Assembly (NCBI RefSeq): GCF_030651625.1 | Contig: NZ_JAUSCF010000022.1 | Span: 1-64,000, forward strand | DNA: 64,000 nucleotides | Source of the DNA: Hydrogenophaga sp. | Lineage (GTDB): Bacteria; Pseudomonadota; Gammaproteobacteria; Burkholderiales; Burkholderiaceae_C | Reading direction: 5' to 3' | Part shown: positions 37,301 through 46,299 of the stretch, piece by piece | Numbering within the stretch: the first letter of the stretch is position 1 | Layout of the letters: every line of letters begins with the position of its first letter | Translations under genes and position numbers: made by a program | Notes under the pieces: generated by a model | Seen by the model: only the letters and a program-made list of their open reading frames with translations | Database searches by the model: none | What the model was told of the DNA's origin: nothing

Positions 37301-39580
37301 TTACCCCGCTCTCACACAATCTGCGAAGTAGGCTTTCTTGCCGTCGGCGTCCGGCATCTCCACCAGGCCGTGGATGTCGGTCTCAAAGCCCGGGCACTGC
37401 GCATTGAATTCGCGAGCAAACTTGAGATAGTCCACGATCTTCTTGTTGAACACCTCACCTGGAATCAGCAAAGGTATGCCAGGGGGATACGGCGTGACCA
37501 GACTGGTGGTGATGCGCCCTTCCAGTTCATCGATCGGCACCCGCTCGGTGGTGCGGTGCGCAATGTGAGCGAAGGCGTCGCTCGGCTTCATGGCCGGCGT
37601 GAGGTCGCTCAGGTACATCTCGGTGGTCAATCGCGCAATGTCGTACCGCGCGTACAGAGCGTGTACGTGCTGGCAGAGATCGCGCAAACCCATCTGTTCG
37701 TAGCGCGGATGCTTCTGGCAGAACTCTGGCAGGATCCGCCACATGGGTTGATTGCGTGCATAGTCGTCTTTGAACTGCTGTAGCGCGGTCAGCAAGGTGT
37801 TCCAGCGGCCCTTCGTGATGCCGATGGTGAACATGATGAAAAAACTGTAGAGGCCGGTCTTTTCGACGACCACACCGTGTTCGGCCAGGAATTTCGTGAC
37901 GATGGAAGCCGGTATGCCAGTCGTTTCGAACCGGCCATCCAGGTTGAGGCCCGGCGTGACAATGGTTGCCTTGATGGGGTCAAGCATGTTGAACCCAGGG
38001 GCCATGTCACCGAAGCCATGCCAGTCCTTGTCGTTGAAGGACACATCCTTCTGTTTGAGCACCCAGTCACCTGCCTCGCCCATGCCTTCATCAGCGAGGT
38101 CTTCGGGTCCCCAGACCTTGAACCACCAGTCGTCGCCGCCAAACTCGGCTTCGATCTTGCGCATGGCGCGGCGGAAATCGAGCGCCTCGAAGATGCTTTC
38201 CTCGACCAGCGCCCGCCCACCCGGAGGCTCCATCATGGCGGCCGCCACGTCACAGCTGGCGATGATCGCGTACTGCGGGCTGGTGCTGGTGTGCATCAGA
38301 TAGGCCTCGTTGAACAGATGCCGGTCCAGCTTGACATTCTGTGAGTCCTGCACCAGCACATGACTGGCCTGGCTGATACCGGCCAGCAGCTTGTGGATGG
38401 ACTGCGTGGCATAGACCACCGATTCCTTGGGACGTACGCGCTTCTTGCCCATGGCATGAAAATTACCGTAGAAGGGGTGGAAGGCCGCGTGCGGCAGCCA
38501 CGCCTCGTCAAAGTGCAGGTTGGCCACGTAGCCGTCCAGCATCTGTTTGATGGCCTCGGTGTTGTAGAGCACTCCGTCGTAGGTGGACTGCGTCAGGGTA
38601 AGCACCCGCGGCTTCACGGTGGCGGCATCCACGCCTGCCAGCAAAGGGTTGGCGCGGATCTTGGCCTGAATCGCCTCGATTTCGAACTCGCTCTGGGGAA
38701 TGGGGCCGATGATGCCGAAATGGTTGCGTGTGGGTTTGAGGAAGACCGGTATGGCGCCGGTCATGATGATGCTGTGCAACACGGATTTGTGACAGTTTCG
38801 GTCCACCACCACCACGTCGCCTGGCGCCACCGTGTGGTGCCACACGATCTTGTTGCTGGTGCTGGTGCCATTGGTCACGAAATAGCAGTGGTCTGCGTTG
38901 AAGATGCGTGCGGCGTTGCGCTCGGATGCGCCGATGGCCCCGTTGTGGTCGAGCAGCTGGCCCAGTTCTTCCACCGCGTTGCACACGTCGGCACGCAGCA
39001 TGTTCTCGCCAAAGAACTGGTGGAACATCTGGCCCACGGGGCTTTTGAGGAATGCCACACCGCCCGAATGCCCGGGGCAGTGCCAGGAATAGGACCCGTC
39101 TTCAGCATAGTCGAGCAGTGCCTTGAAGAACGGTGGCTGAATGCCTTCCAGATAGCTCTTGGCTTCCCGGATGATGTGGCGCGCCACGAACTCCGGCGTG
39201 TCCTCGAACATGTGAATGAAGCCGTGCAGCTCGCGCAGGATGTCATTGGGCAGGTGGCGACTGGTCTTCGTTTCGCCGTAGATGTAGATCGGCACATCGG
39301 CATTCTTCCTGCGCACTTCATCAATGAAATTGCGCAGATTCAGCACCACCGGGTCCACGTCAGAGCCATGGCTGAATTCTTCGTCGTCGATTGAAAGAAT
39401 GAAGGCGCTCGCCCGGCTCTGTTGCTGGGCAAACTGACTCATGTCGCCATAGCTCGTGACGCCGACCACCTCAAAGCCCTCTGCCTCGATGGCCTGTGCC
39501 AGTGCACGTATGCCCAGGCCAGAGGTGTTCTCGGAGCGGAAATCTTCATCGATGATGACGATGGGAAAACGGAATTTCAT
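37301..39580 (-). CDS. Biodegradative-type arginine/lysine/ornithine decarboxylase
   Basis: The 759-residue PLP enzyme has an N-terminal receiver-like wing domain (MKFRFPIVIIDEDFRSENT), then the large PLP domain with SWHCPGHSGGVAFLKSPVG, VVVVDRNCHKSV and the cofactor Lys397 in TQSIHKLLAG. A C-terminal domain ends in the RVPIDELEGR and PGIPLLIPGE motifs. The length and the CPGHSGG/DRNCHKS layout match AdiA-type arginine decarboxylase and its lysine and ornithine relatives. It converts a basic amino acid to the diamine (arginine most likely). The ATG at 39580 is used; the extra 20 upstream codons are leader. Confidence 0.92.
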   Translation of the reverse strand: MKFRFPIVIIDEDFRSENTSGLGIRALAQAIEAEGFEVVGVTSYGDMSQFAQQQSRASAFILSIDDEEFSHGSDVDPVVLNLRNFIDEVRRKNADVPIYIYGETKTSRHLPNDILRELHGFIHMFEDTPEFVARHIIREAKSYLEGIQPPFFKALLDYAEDGSYSWHCPGHSGGVAFLKSPVGQMFHQFFGENMLRADVCNAVEELGQLLDHNGAIGASERNAARIFNADHCYFVTNGTSTSNKIVWHHTVAPGDVVVVDRNCHKSVLHSIIMTGAIPVFLKPTRNHFGIIGPIPQSEFEIEAIQAKIRANPLLAGVDAATVKPRVLTLTQSTYDGVLYNTEAIKQMLDGYVANLHFDEAWLPHAAFHPFYGNFHAMGKKRVRPKESVVYATQSIHKLLAGISQASHVLVQDSQNVKLDRHLFNEAYLMHTSTSPQYAIIASCDVAAAMMEPPGGRALVEESIFEALDFRRAMRKIEAEFGGDDWWFKVWGPEDLADEGMGEAGDWVLKQKDVSFNDKDWHGFGDMAPGFNMLDPIKATIVTPGLNLDGRFETTGIPASIVTKFLAEHGVVVEKTGLYSFFIMFTIGITKGRWNTLLTALQQFKDDYARNQPMWRILPEFCQKHPRYEQMGLRDLCQHVHALYARYDIARLTTEMYLSDLTPAMKPSDAFAHIAHRTTERVPIDELEGRITTSLVTPYPPGIPLLIPGEVFNKKIVDYLKFAREFNAQCPGFETDIHGLVEMPDADGKKAYFADCVRAG

Positions 39581-39799
39581 GTTGATCTCCAGCTGCGTGA
39601 CCAGCTCAAATATGAGAAACGGGACCAGCTCAGCGGCCAATTGGCAGTCAGGCAGGCGCGAAGTGTACGGAAATCAGGCGGCATGCCTGCGATGAGATGG
39701 GCCTTTTGCCCGAGAATGTGGCGCTTGCCACACAATGCCCTCACCTACCGGTCTGGGGGGCAGCGTGACACACTCAGTTCAATTGGAGGATCAAGAAGT

Positions 39800-40225
39800 A
39801 TGTCGGATTCAACATTGTGGTGGCTCCTGGCGGGTTCTGCTGTGGCTCTCGAACTGTTTACGGGAACCTTTTACCTGTTGATGCTGGCCATTGGCCTCAT
39901 GGCGGGAGCGCTCGCAGCGCATGCCGGAGCCGGGTCGGCCATGCAACTCGTGATTGCTGCACTCGTCGGCTCGGCGGCGGTTTTCGGTTGCTATATGGTC
40001 AAGCGCCGCAAACCGGCCGATCCCTCTGTTCGATCCATGCGAAGCGTGAATCTGGACATCGGCGAGATACTGCAAATTGACGAATGGCGCAGTGATGGAA
40101 CAGCCAGTGTGCAATACAGGGGTGCACAATGGACCGTCATACAGCGCCCGGGCAACGCTCCTGCTCCGGGCGCCTACCGGGTTGCCGAACTCGTCGGCAA
40201 TCGCCTGATGGTCGACAAGGTCTGA
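39800..40225 (+). CDS. NfeD family membrane protein
   Basis: The 141-residue protein has two to three N-terminal transmembrane segments (LWWLLAGSAVALELFTGTFY and AGALAAHAGAGSAMQLVIAA with the following hydrophobic stretch) and a C-terminal OB-fold beta domain (LDIGEILQIDEWRSDGTASV, YRGAQWTVIQR). This is the NfeD short form, which partners stomatin-like proteins. GGAGGA lies ten bases upstream of the ATG. The stomatin-like gene follows after 50 bases, a nearly universal pairing. Confidence 0.93.
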   Translation: MSDSTLWWLLAGSAVALELFTGTFYLLMLAIGLMAGALAAHAGAGSAMQLVIAALVGSAAVFGCYMVKRRKPADPSVRSMRSVNLDIGEILQIDEWRSDGTASVQYRGAQWTVIQRPGNAPAPGAYRVAELVGNRLMVDKV

Positions 40226-40275
40226 TTCACGACCCGCGCACCGCTCTTCCACCAACCTTTGCAAAGCAACCCGCC

Positions 40276-41190
40276 ATGGAAATCGCCATTCTTCTTTTTG
40301 TCATTGCAGCCATCTTCATCACCCGCTCCATCAAGGTGGTGCCGCAGCAGAACTCGTGGGTGGTTGAACGCCTGGGCAAGTACCACGCCTCGCTGCCCCC
40401 TGGGCTGAACTTCCTGGTGCCATTCATTGACAAAGTGGCCTACAAGCACAGCCTCAAGGAAATTCCGCTCGATGTGCCCAGCCAGGTTTGCATCACGCGT
40501 GACAACACACAGTTGCAGGTCGACGGCATCTTGTACTTTCAGGTAACCGACCCGATGCGCGCGAGCTATGGTTCATCGAACTACATCATGGCAGTGACCC
40601 AACTGGCCCAGACATCTTTGCGATCTGTCATCGGCAAGCTGGAGCTGGACAAGACCTTCGAAGAGCGCGACATCATCAATGCCCAAGTGGTGCACGCCAT
40701 CGACGAAGCCGCGCTGAACTGGGGTGTGAAGGTGCTGCGCTATGAGATCAAGGATCTGACCCCGCCGAAGGAAATTCTGCTGGCCATGCAGGCACAAATC
40801 ACCGCTGAACGCGAGAAGCGTGCCCTGATCGCCGCATCGGAGGGTCGCCGCCAGGAGCAGATCAACATCGCCACCGGCGAACGCGAGGCATTCATCGCAC
40901 GTTCAGAAGGTGAAAAGCAGGCCGCCATCAACAACGCGCAGGGTGAGGCTGCCGCCATCATGACCGTGGCTGACGCCACTGCACAGGCCATTGAGCGGGT
41001 GGCCACCGCGATTCAATCACCCGGTGGTGCCGAAGCGGTGCAGCTGAAAGTGGCCGAAAAAGCCGTGGAAGCCTACGGCAAGGTCGCAGCCGATGCCACC
41101 ACCACGCTGGTCGTTCCCAGTAACATGACGGAAGTTTCCGCACTGATCACGTCTGCCATGAAGATGGTTGGCGCCGGGCGAGCAGCCTGA
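40276..41190 (+). CDS. SPFH-domain stomatin-like protein (paraslipin/QmcA type)
   Basis: The 304-residue protein has a single N-terminal membrane anchor (AILLFVIAAIFITRSIKVV) followed by an SPFH domain: QNSWVVERLGKYHASLPPGL, LDVPSQVCITRDNTQLQVDG and FEERDIINAQVVHAIDEAA. A Glu/Ala/Arg-rich helix (about residues 180-240) allows oligomer formation. It is membrane-bound and works with NfeD in membrane microdomains or protease control (QmcA/HflKC relatives). The first ATG of the conserved part, 40276, is used. A DUF2237 gene follows after 28 bases. Confidence 0.95.
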   Translation: MEIAILLFVIAAIFITRSIKVVPQQNSWVVERLGKYHASLPPGLNFLVPFIDKVAYKHSLKEIPLDVPSQVCITRDNTQLQVDGILYFQVTDPMRASYGSSNYIMAVTQLAQTSLRSVIGKLELDKTFEERDIINAQVVHAIDEAALNWGVKVLRYEIKDLTPPKEILLAMQAQITAEREKRALIAASEGRRQEQINIATGEREAFIARSEGEKQAAINNAQGEAAAIMTVADATAQAIERVATAIQSPGGAEAVQLKVAEKAVEAYGKVAADATTTLVVPSNMTEVSALITSAMKMVGAGRAA

Positions 41191-41218
41191 TCGTTGCTGC
41201 AAAAGCCGTGAGGATCTG

Positions 41219-41605
41219 ATGGCGCTCAATGTTCTGGGGGGCGAGCTGCAAGCTTGCTCCTACGACCCCTTGACAGGCTACCTGAGGGACGGGTGCTGCC
41301 AGGTTGGGCCAGAGGATCGCGGATCGCACTGGATCTGCGCCCGAGTGACAAGCGAGTTCCTCGCTTTCTCGCTCGCATCCGGCAACGACCTGATCACACC
41401 CAGGCCGGAGTGGCGGTTTGCGGGCCTCAAACCAGGCGATCGATGGTGCCTGTGTGTGCTTCGCTGGCTGGACGCGCTGGAAGCTGGTGTCGCTCCGCCA
41501 GTTGTGTTGCAGAGTACGCATGAAGCAGCTTTGGCTCTGGTTCCGCTGGAGGTTTTGCAATTGCATGCGTGGCCCAGCGCCATGGGATCCGGCGAGCAGA
41601 GATGA
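41219..41605 (+). CDS. DUF2237 family protein
   Basis: The 128-residue cytoplasmic protein is a close match to DUF2237: MALNVLGGELQACSYDPLTG, YLRDGCCQVGPEDRGSHWIC, FASGNDLITPRPEWRFAGLK-like and the motif LKPGDRWCLCVLRWLDALEA. Several conserved Cys residues are present (CC near residue 26; CLC near 80). The family has no proven function. It starts 28 bases after the stomatin-like stop, probably in the same transcript. A weak AGGA-like sequence precedes the ATG at 41219. Confidence 0.9.
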   Translation: MALNVLGGELQACSYDPLTGYLRDGCCQVGPEDRGSHWICARVTSEFLAFSLASGNDLITPRPEWRFAGLKPGDRWCLCVLRWLDALEAGVAPPVVLQSTHEAALALVPLEVLQLHAWPSAMGSGEQR

Positions 41606-41690
41606 TGGACAAGCCCATCGGGTCGGTACCATGGTGGCAAGAATGCTTCCTGGATCGGTCTAGCCACCCTGCTACAATCACAGGCTGCGC

Positions 41691-41781
<91 letters not shown>

Positions 41782-41796
41782 AATTGAGTCCCAGAG

Positions 41797-41882
41797 CGTC
41801 CCACAACGTCTCACAAGACACCCTGAAAGCCCCGGTTTACCTAGCGTTCCGGGGCTTTTTTGTTTCTGGACGTCCCATAACG
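41797..41882. repeat. Paired CGTCCCA repeats near the tRNA-Ser/integrase junction
   Basis: CGTCCCACAACG at 41797-41808 and CGTCCCATAACG at 41871-41882 are 12-base direct repeats with one mismatch, in the gap between tRNA-Ser and the integrase remnant. Integrase arm-binding sites next to an attachment core have this arrangement; this is suggestive only. Confidence 0.45.
41827..41861 (+). terminator. Intrinsic terminator downstream of tRNA-Ser
   Basis: AAGCCCCGG at 41827-41835 pairs with CCGGGGCTT at 41849-41857, a 9-bp stem with a 13-base loop, followed by further T residues. It would end the tRNA-Ser transcript 47 bases after its 3' end. Confidence 0.8.
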
Positions 41883-41977
41883 GTTGTTGCCATCCTTGGA
41901 TTATTGGGGGTATCTTTGGGAGTCCGTACCCCACCGCTTGGGGGTATTTCGCTTCTGGGTACGGTTGGGAGCACGAG

Positions 41978-42720
41978 ATGGCACTGACCAACACCGAAGT
42001 TTTGAAGGCAAAGCCCGGTCCATCCCCCGTCAAGATGGTCGATGGGCGTGGCTTGTAACTGCTGATCACACCTGCGGGCTCCAAGCTCTGGCGCTGGAAA
42101 TACCGATTTCTGGAGAAAGAGAAGCTGATGGCGGTAGGCGCATACCCAGATGTGTCGCTCTCCCAGGCCAGGGACATGGTGGACGAGGCCCGCAAACAAC
42201 CGGCCGGTGCGAATCCAATGGCCGCCCGCAAGTCAGAGAAGATCGCACGTCGCTTGGCCGTCGAAGACACGTTCGTCGCCGTGGCGAAGAAATGGTGGAA
42301 AAGCTGGAAGGCTGCACGCAGCGACAGCCACACGGTATATGTCTTGCGACGGTTGGAGGCCGACGTTTTTCCGGCCATCGGAACGCGCCCTATCGCGGAA
42401 ATCGAGGCCCCCGAACTGGTCGCCATGATGAAGGCCATCGAAAAACGTGGGGCCCTCGACATCGCCAAACGCGCCCTTCAGACCTGCTCGCAGATTTTTC
42501 GCTACGCCATTGCCCACGGGGTCGCCAAGCGTAGTCCGGCCATCGAAATTCGTCCAAGTGATGTATTGGCCTCACGGAAAAAGCAGAACTACGCGCGGGT
42601 AGACAAAAAAGATTTGTCCGAGCTGCTGCGCAAGATCGAGGTCTACAACGGCAGCACAATCACACGCGTTGCCATCAAGCTCATGGCAATGACCTTCGTG
42701 CGCACCAGCGAATTGATCGG
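41978..42720 (+). pseudogene. Decayed P4-type tyrosine integrase
   Basis: The frame begins MALTNTEVLKAKPGPSPVKM as in P4-family integrases, is broken at 42056-42058 by TAA where homologs carry Tyr (after DGRGL), and continues in the same frame as LLITPAGSKLWRWKYRF. A SAM-like core domain (WWKSWKAARSDSHTVYVL, LRRLEADVFPAIGTRPIAEI) follows. Similarity ends soon after FVRTSELIG near 42720, before the catalytic His-x2-Arg and Tyr. It is a nonsense-mutated and 3'-truncated gene, left by an element that once used the adjacent tRNA-Ser; the open frame 42128-42847 is the larger remnant. Confidence 0.88.
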
Positions 42721-42856
42721 TCACTCCCAAGGACAGGATCAGATTTGCTCTGGAGTTCGGCGGAATTCGCGCTTGCTATGCCCTCTTCGCGCACCAGGCC
42801 CCGCATGCAGGCGAACAACTTTCATCAAAGCTGCGGCCTCCTCTTGATCGCAGACG

Positions 42857-42886
42857 AAAAAAAGGCCGCCATGAAGGCGGCCTTTT
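42857..42886 (-). terminator. Intrinsic terminator (probably bidirectional)
   Basis: AAGGCCGCC and GGCGGCCTT form a 9-bp stem with a 5-base loop. On the minus strand the stem is followed by seven T residues, ending transcripts of the binding-protein gene; on the plus strand there is a short T run as well. Confidence 0.85.
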
Positions 42887-42940
42887 GTTGGCTTTAGCGC
42901 CACCAAGCTTCGCAAGGAAGCCCGGTGTGTCCAGGTCAGA

Positions 42941-44128
42941 TCAGCGAATGACAGCCAGCGTGGTGCGTTCGCCACCCTTGTAGGTCATGAGCGTCAGTGC
43001 ACCATTCTTGATGTCACCCTTTTCGTCAAAGGCGATGTTGCCGGTCACACCCGAGTACTGTGTCGCCTTGAGGGCGGGCAGGTACTGTGCAGGATCAGAC
43101 GAGTTGGCGGTGACCATGGCGTTGGCCATCACCTTCACGGCGTCGTACACATACGGTGCATACACCTGAACATCTGCACCAAACTTGGCCTTGAAGTCTG
43201 CGCGGAACTTGTCCATGCCGGCGCGCTGGTCGCCTTCGACACCGCCTGCCTCTGCGCAATAGACCTGTTCATCTTCAAGGCTGTCACCGGCCAGTTTGGG
43301 CAGCTCACCGGTGCAAATGCCATCACCACCCATGAATTTGGCATTGATGCCCAGCTGCTTCATCTGACGGATCATTGGGCCAGCGACGGCATCCATGCCA
43401 CCGAAGAACACCACATCAGGATTCCTGGCCTTCAGGGTGGTCAGAATGGCGTTGAAATCGGTCGCCTTGTCGTTGGTGAACTCGCGGCCCACCACGGTAC
43501 CACCTGCAGCAGCCACACCCTTTTCGAACTCGTCAGCCACGCCTTGACCGTAGGCGGTGCGATCGTCGATCACGGCCACGTTCTTGGCGCCCAGGGTTTC
43601 TACTGCGTACTTGCCCAGGGTGCCGCCCAGGTGCACGTCGTCAGCCACCATGCGGAACACGCCAGCGTAGCCCTGACGGGTGTACCTGGGGTTCGTTGCC
43701 GAGGGGGAGATCTGGGGAATGCCAGCGTCGTTGTAGATCTGCGAAGCGGGAATGGTTGTGCCGGAGTTCAGGTGACCGATCACGCCGGCCACCTTGGCAT
43801 CGACCAGCTTGGTCGCAGCTGCGGTGCCTTGCTTCGGATCGCCAGCGTCGTCTTCGGCCAGCAGCTCAAAGGTGGTGAGCTTGCCGTCGATCGTCAAACC
43901 GGCTGCGTTCAACTCTTCGATGGCCATCTTGGCACCGTTTTCGTTGTCCTTGCCCAGGTGGGCGATTGCGCCGCTGGTAGGACCGACATGACCGATCCTG
44001 ATGACCTGAGCTTCAGCCGCGGGCGCTGCCGCCGGGGCGGCTGCTACGGGTGCTGCCTCTTCTTTTTTGCCGCAAGCAGCAAGTGCGACAGCCGCAGCGA
44101 TGACGGCCAGTTTGATGTTCAGTTGCAT
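42941..44128 (-). CDS. Branched-chain amino acid ABC transporter, substrate-binding lipoprotein
   Basis: The 395-residue protein has a lipoprotein signal with lipobox LAAC (Cys about residue 19) and an Ala/Pro/Glu linker. The periplasmic binding domain of the LivJ type follows, with IRIGHVGPTSGAIAHLGKDN, AKMAIEELNAAGLTIDGK and NVAVIDDRTAYGQGVADEFE. It binds leucine, isoleucine, valine or related ligands. The transporter's permeases and ATPases are not next to it, so the gene is an orphan binding protein here. GAGGA lies before the ATG at 44128. A promoter-like pair lies about 65-90 bases upstream. Confidence 0.93.
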   Translation of the reverse strand: MQLNIKLAVIAAAVALAACGKKEEAAPVAAAPAAAPAAEAQVIRIGHVGPTSGAIAHLGKDNENGAKMAIEELNAAGLTIDGKLTTFELLAEDDAGDPKQGTAAATKLVDAKVAGVIGHLNSGTTIPASQIYNDAGIPQISPSATNPRYTRQGYAGVFRMVADDVHLGGTLGKYAVETLGAKNVAVIDDRTAYGQGVADEFEKGVAAAGGTVVGREFTNDKATDFNAILTTLKARNPDVVFFGGMDAVAGPMIRQMKQLGINAKFMGGDGICTGELPKLAGDSLEDEQVYCAEAGGVEGDQRAGMDKFRADFKAKFGADVQVYAPYVYDAVKVMANAMVTANSSDPAQYLPALKATQYSGVTGNIAFDEKGDIKNGALTLMTYKGGERTTLAVIR

Positions 44129-44190
44129 AGAAATCCTCACAAAGGAGCGGTAGTTGGAATGCGGAGGGAACTTTTTTCTCCACATCCATA

Positions 44191-44218
44191 AAGATACCCC
44201 AAAAAGAACCAATATTGA
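44191..44218 (-). promoter_or_regulatory. Possible promoter of the branched-chain binding protein gene
   Basis: On the minus strand TTCAAT (44213-44218) and TATCTT (44191-44196) are spaced by 16 bases, about 65-90 bases before the ATG. By-eye match only. Confidence 0.35.
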
Positions 44219-44323
44219 ATAATCCGGTGGTAGGGCACAAGACATCGAGGGTTTGTCCGAAGCCCTATTACCTCAATGAATGTGGCATTAGGACTTCAAA
44301 TGCTGCAATGCGTCTAGTGCCTG

Positions 44324-44773
44324 CTACGTCGGCTTGATCTCGTGCCAAACCGGGTCTGCACCCTGTACGCGATACCGCCGCAAACGATCCCGGGCGGCTT
44401 GCCTGTCACTGTCATCCAGCGTCACAACCTCGAACACCTTTTCAAAACGATCCCATCCTTCGATCCACTCCCGTTGAAGGTTGAGCAGCATCGACGCGTG
44501 CTGCTCGTCCGGCAGACTGGAGCCGATCAGAATGGGCGTTCTTGCTGTCACGTATGGCGGGGCATCCGACAGGCAATGGGGAACGAATGAATCAGGCGTC
44601 AGCGTCCACAGTGCTGCCTCAAGCTCATTGATCATGTCTGGCTCGGCCAGCACAAAAATTGAAGAGCCTTGGGCATGGGCTTTCCGAAGCAAGCGACAGG
44701 CGTATCCGACCTTGACTTGCACGTTGAAATGAAAGGCAACTTCCGTCAATTGCGCACCAGCTTGAAGCGGCAA
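44324..44773 (-). CDS. holC: DNA polymerase III subunit chi
   Basis: The 149-residue protein has the chi pattern: TEVAFHFNVQVKVGYACRLL, KAHAQGSSIFVLAE, CLSDAPPYVTARTPILIG and the C-terminal helix NLQREWIEGWDRFEKVFEVV. Chi links the clamp-loader complex (via psi) to single-strand-binding protein. Only TTG starts are available: 44773, two bases after the pepA stop, or 44749, where homology begins (TEVAFHF). Both are in the same transcript as pepA, the usual order in betaproteobacteria. Confidence 0.93.
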   Translation of the reverse strand: MPLQAGAQLTEVAFHFNVQVKVGYACRLLRKAHAQGSSIFVLAEPDMINELEAALWTLTPDSFVPHCLSDAPPYVTARTPILIGSSLPDEQHASMLLNLQREWIEGWDRFEKVFEVVTLDDSDRQAARDRLRRYRVQGADPVWHEIKPT

Positions 44774-44775
44774 GC

Positions 44776-46272
44776 TCAGCGCTTGGTCCGGACGGACTTG
44801 GCGACGTTCGGAGCACCGCTCTGCGGCGAGGCGGCCACATCCAGAACGTATTGCAGCAACAACGGGACCGGTCGTCCCGTGGAACCTTTGGCTGTTCCGC
44901 TTTTCCAGGCCGTCCCGGCGATGTCCAGATGCGCCCAGGGCAAGTCGGTTGCGAATTTCTGCAGGAACTTGGCTGCCGTGATGGCACCCCCAGCCCTGCC
45001 AGCCACGTTGCCCATGTCGGCGAAGTTGGACTTCAAACCCTCAGCGTATTCGTCATCCAGTGGCATGCGCCAGCAGGGATCCAGCGCGGTTTCGCCTGCG
45101 TTGTGCAGAGCCACGGCAAGATCATCGCGGCTGGAGAACAGCCCGGACCGCACGCCACCCAAAGCAATCACGCAAGCCCCGGTCAGCGTCGCAATGTCCA
45201 CCACGCTGTGAGGCTTGAGGCGTGCGGCGTAGGTCAATGCGTCACACAGAATCAGCCGTCCCTCCGCGTCCGTATTGAGAATTTCAATGGTCTGGCCGCT
45301 CATGCTGGTGACCACATCGCCGGGCTTGACGGCCTGTCCGTCTGGCATGTTTTCACAAGCAGGAATCACACCCACGACATTCACACCCGGCTGCAACTCG
45401 GCCAGCGCTGCGAAAGTGCCCAGCACGCTTGCGGCGCCGCCCATATCGAACTTCATTTCGTCCATTTCAGCCGCCGGCTTGATGGAAATGCCGCCCGTAT
45501 CGAAGGTGATTCCCTTGCCCACCAGTACCACTGGCGCTGCGCCCTTTGCCCCTCCGGCGTAGTGCATCACGATGAACCGAAGCGGCTCCACCGAGCCCCT
45601 GGCCACTGCCAGGAACGCGCCCATCGCAAGCGCTTCGACCTGTTTGGGTCCGAGCACCTCGGTCTTGATCTTGGGGTGACGTCCCAGTTTTTTCGCTGCC
45701 TCGGCAAGCATGCTCGGTGTGGCATGGTTGGCTGGCCGGTTTGCCCATTCCTTTGCAAACTCAACACCGGTGATCTGGGCCTTGCCGATGTCGAAATCCC
45801 TTTGAACCGCAGCCATTTTGTCGACGCCGACCGTGATGCGCTGAAGTGCACGGGCCTTGGCCGAGGGTTTGGTCGTGGTGTAAACATAGGTGGCGTCGGC
45901 ACAGGCGTGCATGGCCGCGCGCACTGCTCGGCCATCGCCTGGCAACAGATTGAGCACAAGCCCCAACTTCCTGACACTGGGGACCTTCACCAGGGCCATG
46001 GCCGCCGTCACTGCCTTGCGAACACTTGCAGGGCTGCCCGACCCGGCGCGCACAAGCACCACCCGCGTGGCCTTGAAGCCTGGTGCCCGGTAGCACACCA
46101 GCGTTTTGCCAACACCGGGCTCAAGATCGCCAAGTCTCTCTGCGGATGCAACGAGCACGCTCAACGGATCGGACTTTGCAGGGACGAAAGCGTCGGGCAC
46201 CAGCACCAGGAGGGCGTCTGCGGTGAGCCCCGTGATCATGGTGGGCGATAAAGTCTTGAGTTCGAAGTCCAT
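44776..46272 (-). CDS. pepA: Leucyl aminopeptidase (M17)
   Basis: The 498-residue dinuclear metallopeptidase releases N-terminal amino acids. The C-terminal M17 domain shows VLVGKGITFDTGGISIKPAA and the metal-site signature NTDAEGRLILCDALTYAA; the N-terminal domain is the macro-like module. In other bacteria PepA also acts as a DNA-binding regulator in Xer recombination. The start MDFELKTLSPTM at 46272 fits. It diverges from lptF with only 27 bases between them and is followed after two bases by holC. Confidence 0.97.
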   Translation of the reverse strand: MDFELKTLSPTMITGLTADALLVLVPDAFVPAKSDPLSVLVASAERLGDLEPGVGKTLVCYRAPGFKATRVVLVRAGSGSPASVRKAVTAAMALVKVPSVRKLGLVLNLLPGDGRAVRAAMHACADATYVYTTTKPSAKARALQRITVGVDKMAAVQRDFDIGKAQITGVEFAKEWANRPANHATPSMLAEAAKKLGRHPKIKTEVLGPKQVEALAMGAFLAVARGSVEPLRFIVMHYAGGAKGAAPVVLVGKGITFDTGGISIKPAAEMDEMKFDMGGAASVLGTFAALAELQPGVNVVGVIPACENMPDGQAVKPGDVVTSMSGQTIEILNTDAEGRLILCDALTYAARLKPHSVVDIATLTGACVIALGGVRSGLFSSRDDLAVALHNAGETALDPCWRMPLDDEYAEGLKSNFADMGNVAGRAGGAITAAKFLQKFATDLPWAHLDIAGTAWKSGTAKGSTGRPVPLLLQYVLDVAASPQSGAPNVAKSVRTKR

Positions 46273-46299
46273 AATTGCGTATTCCTCTAATCTGATTCG

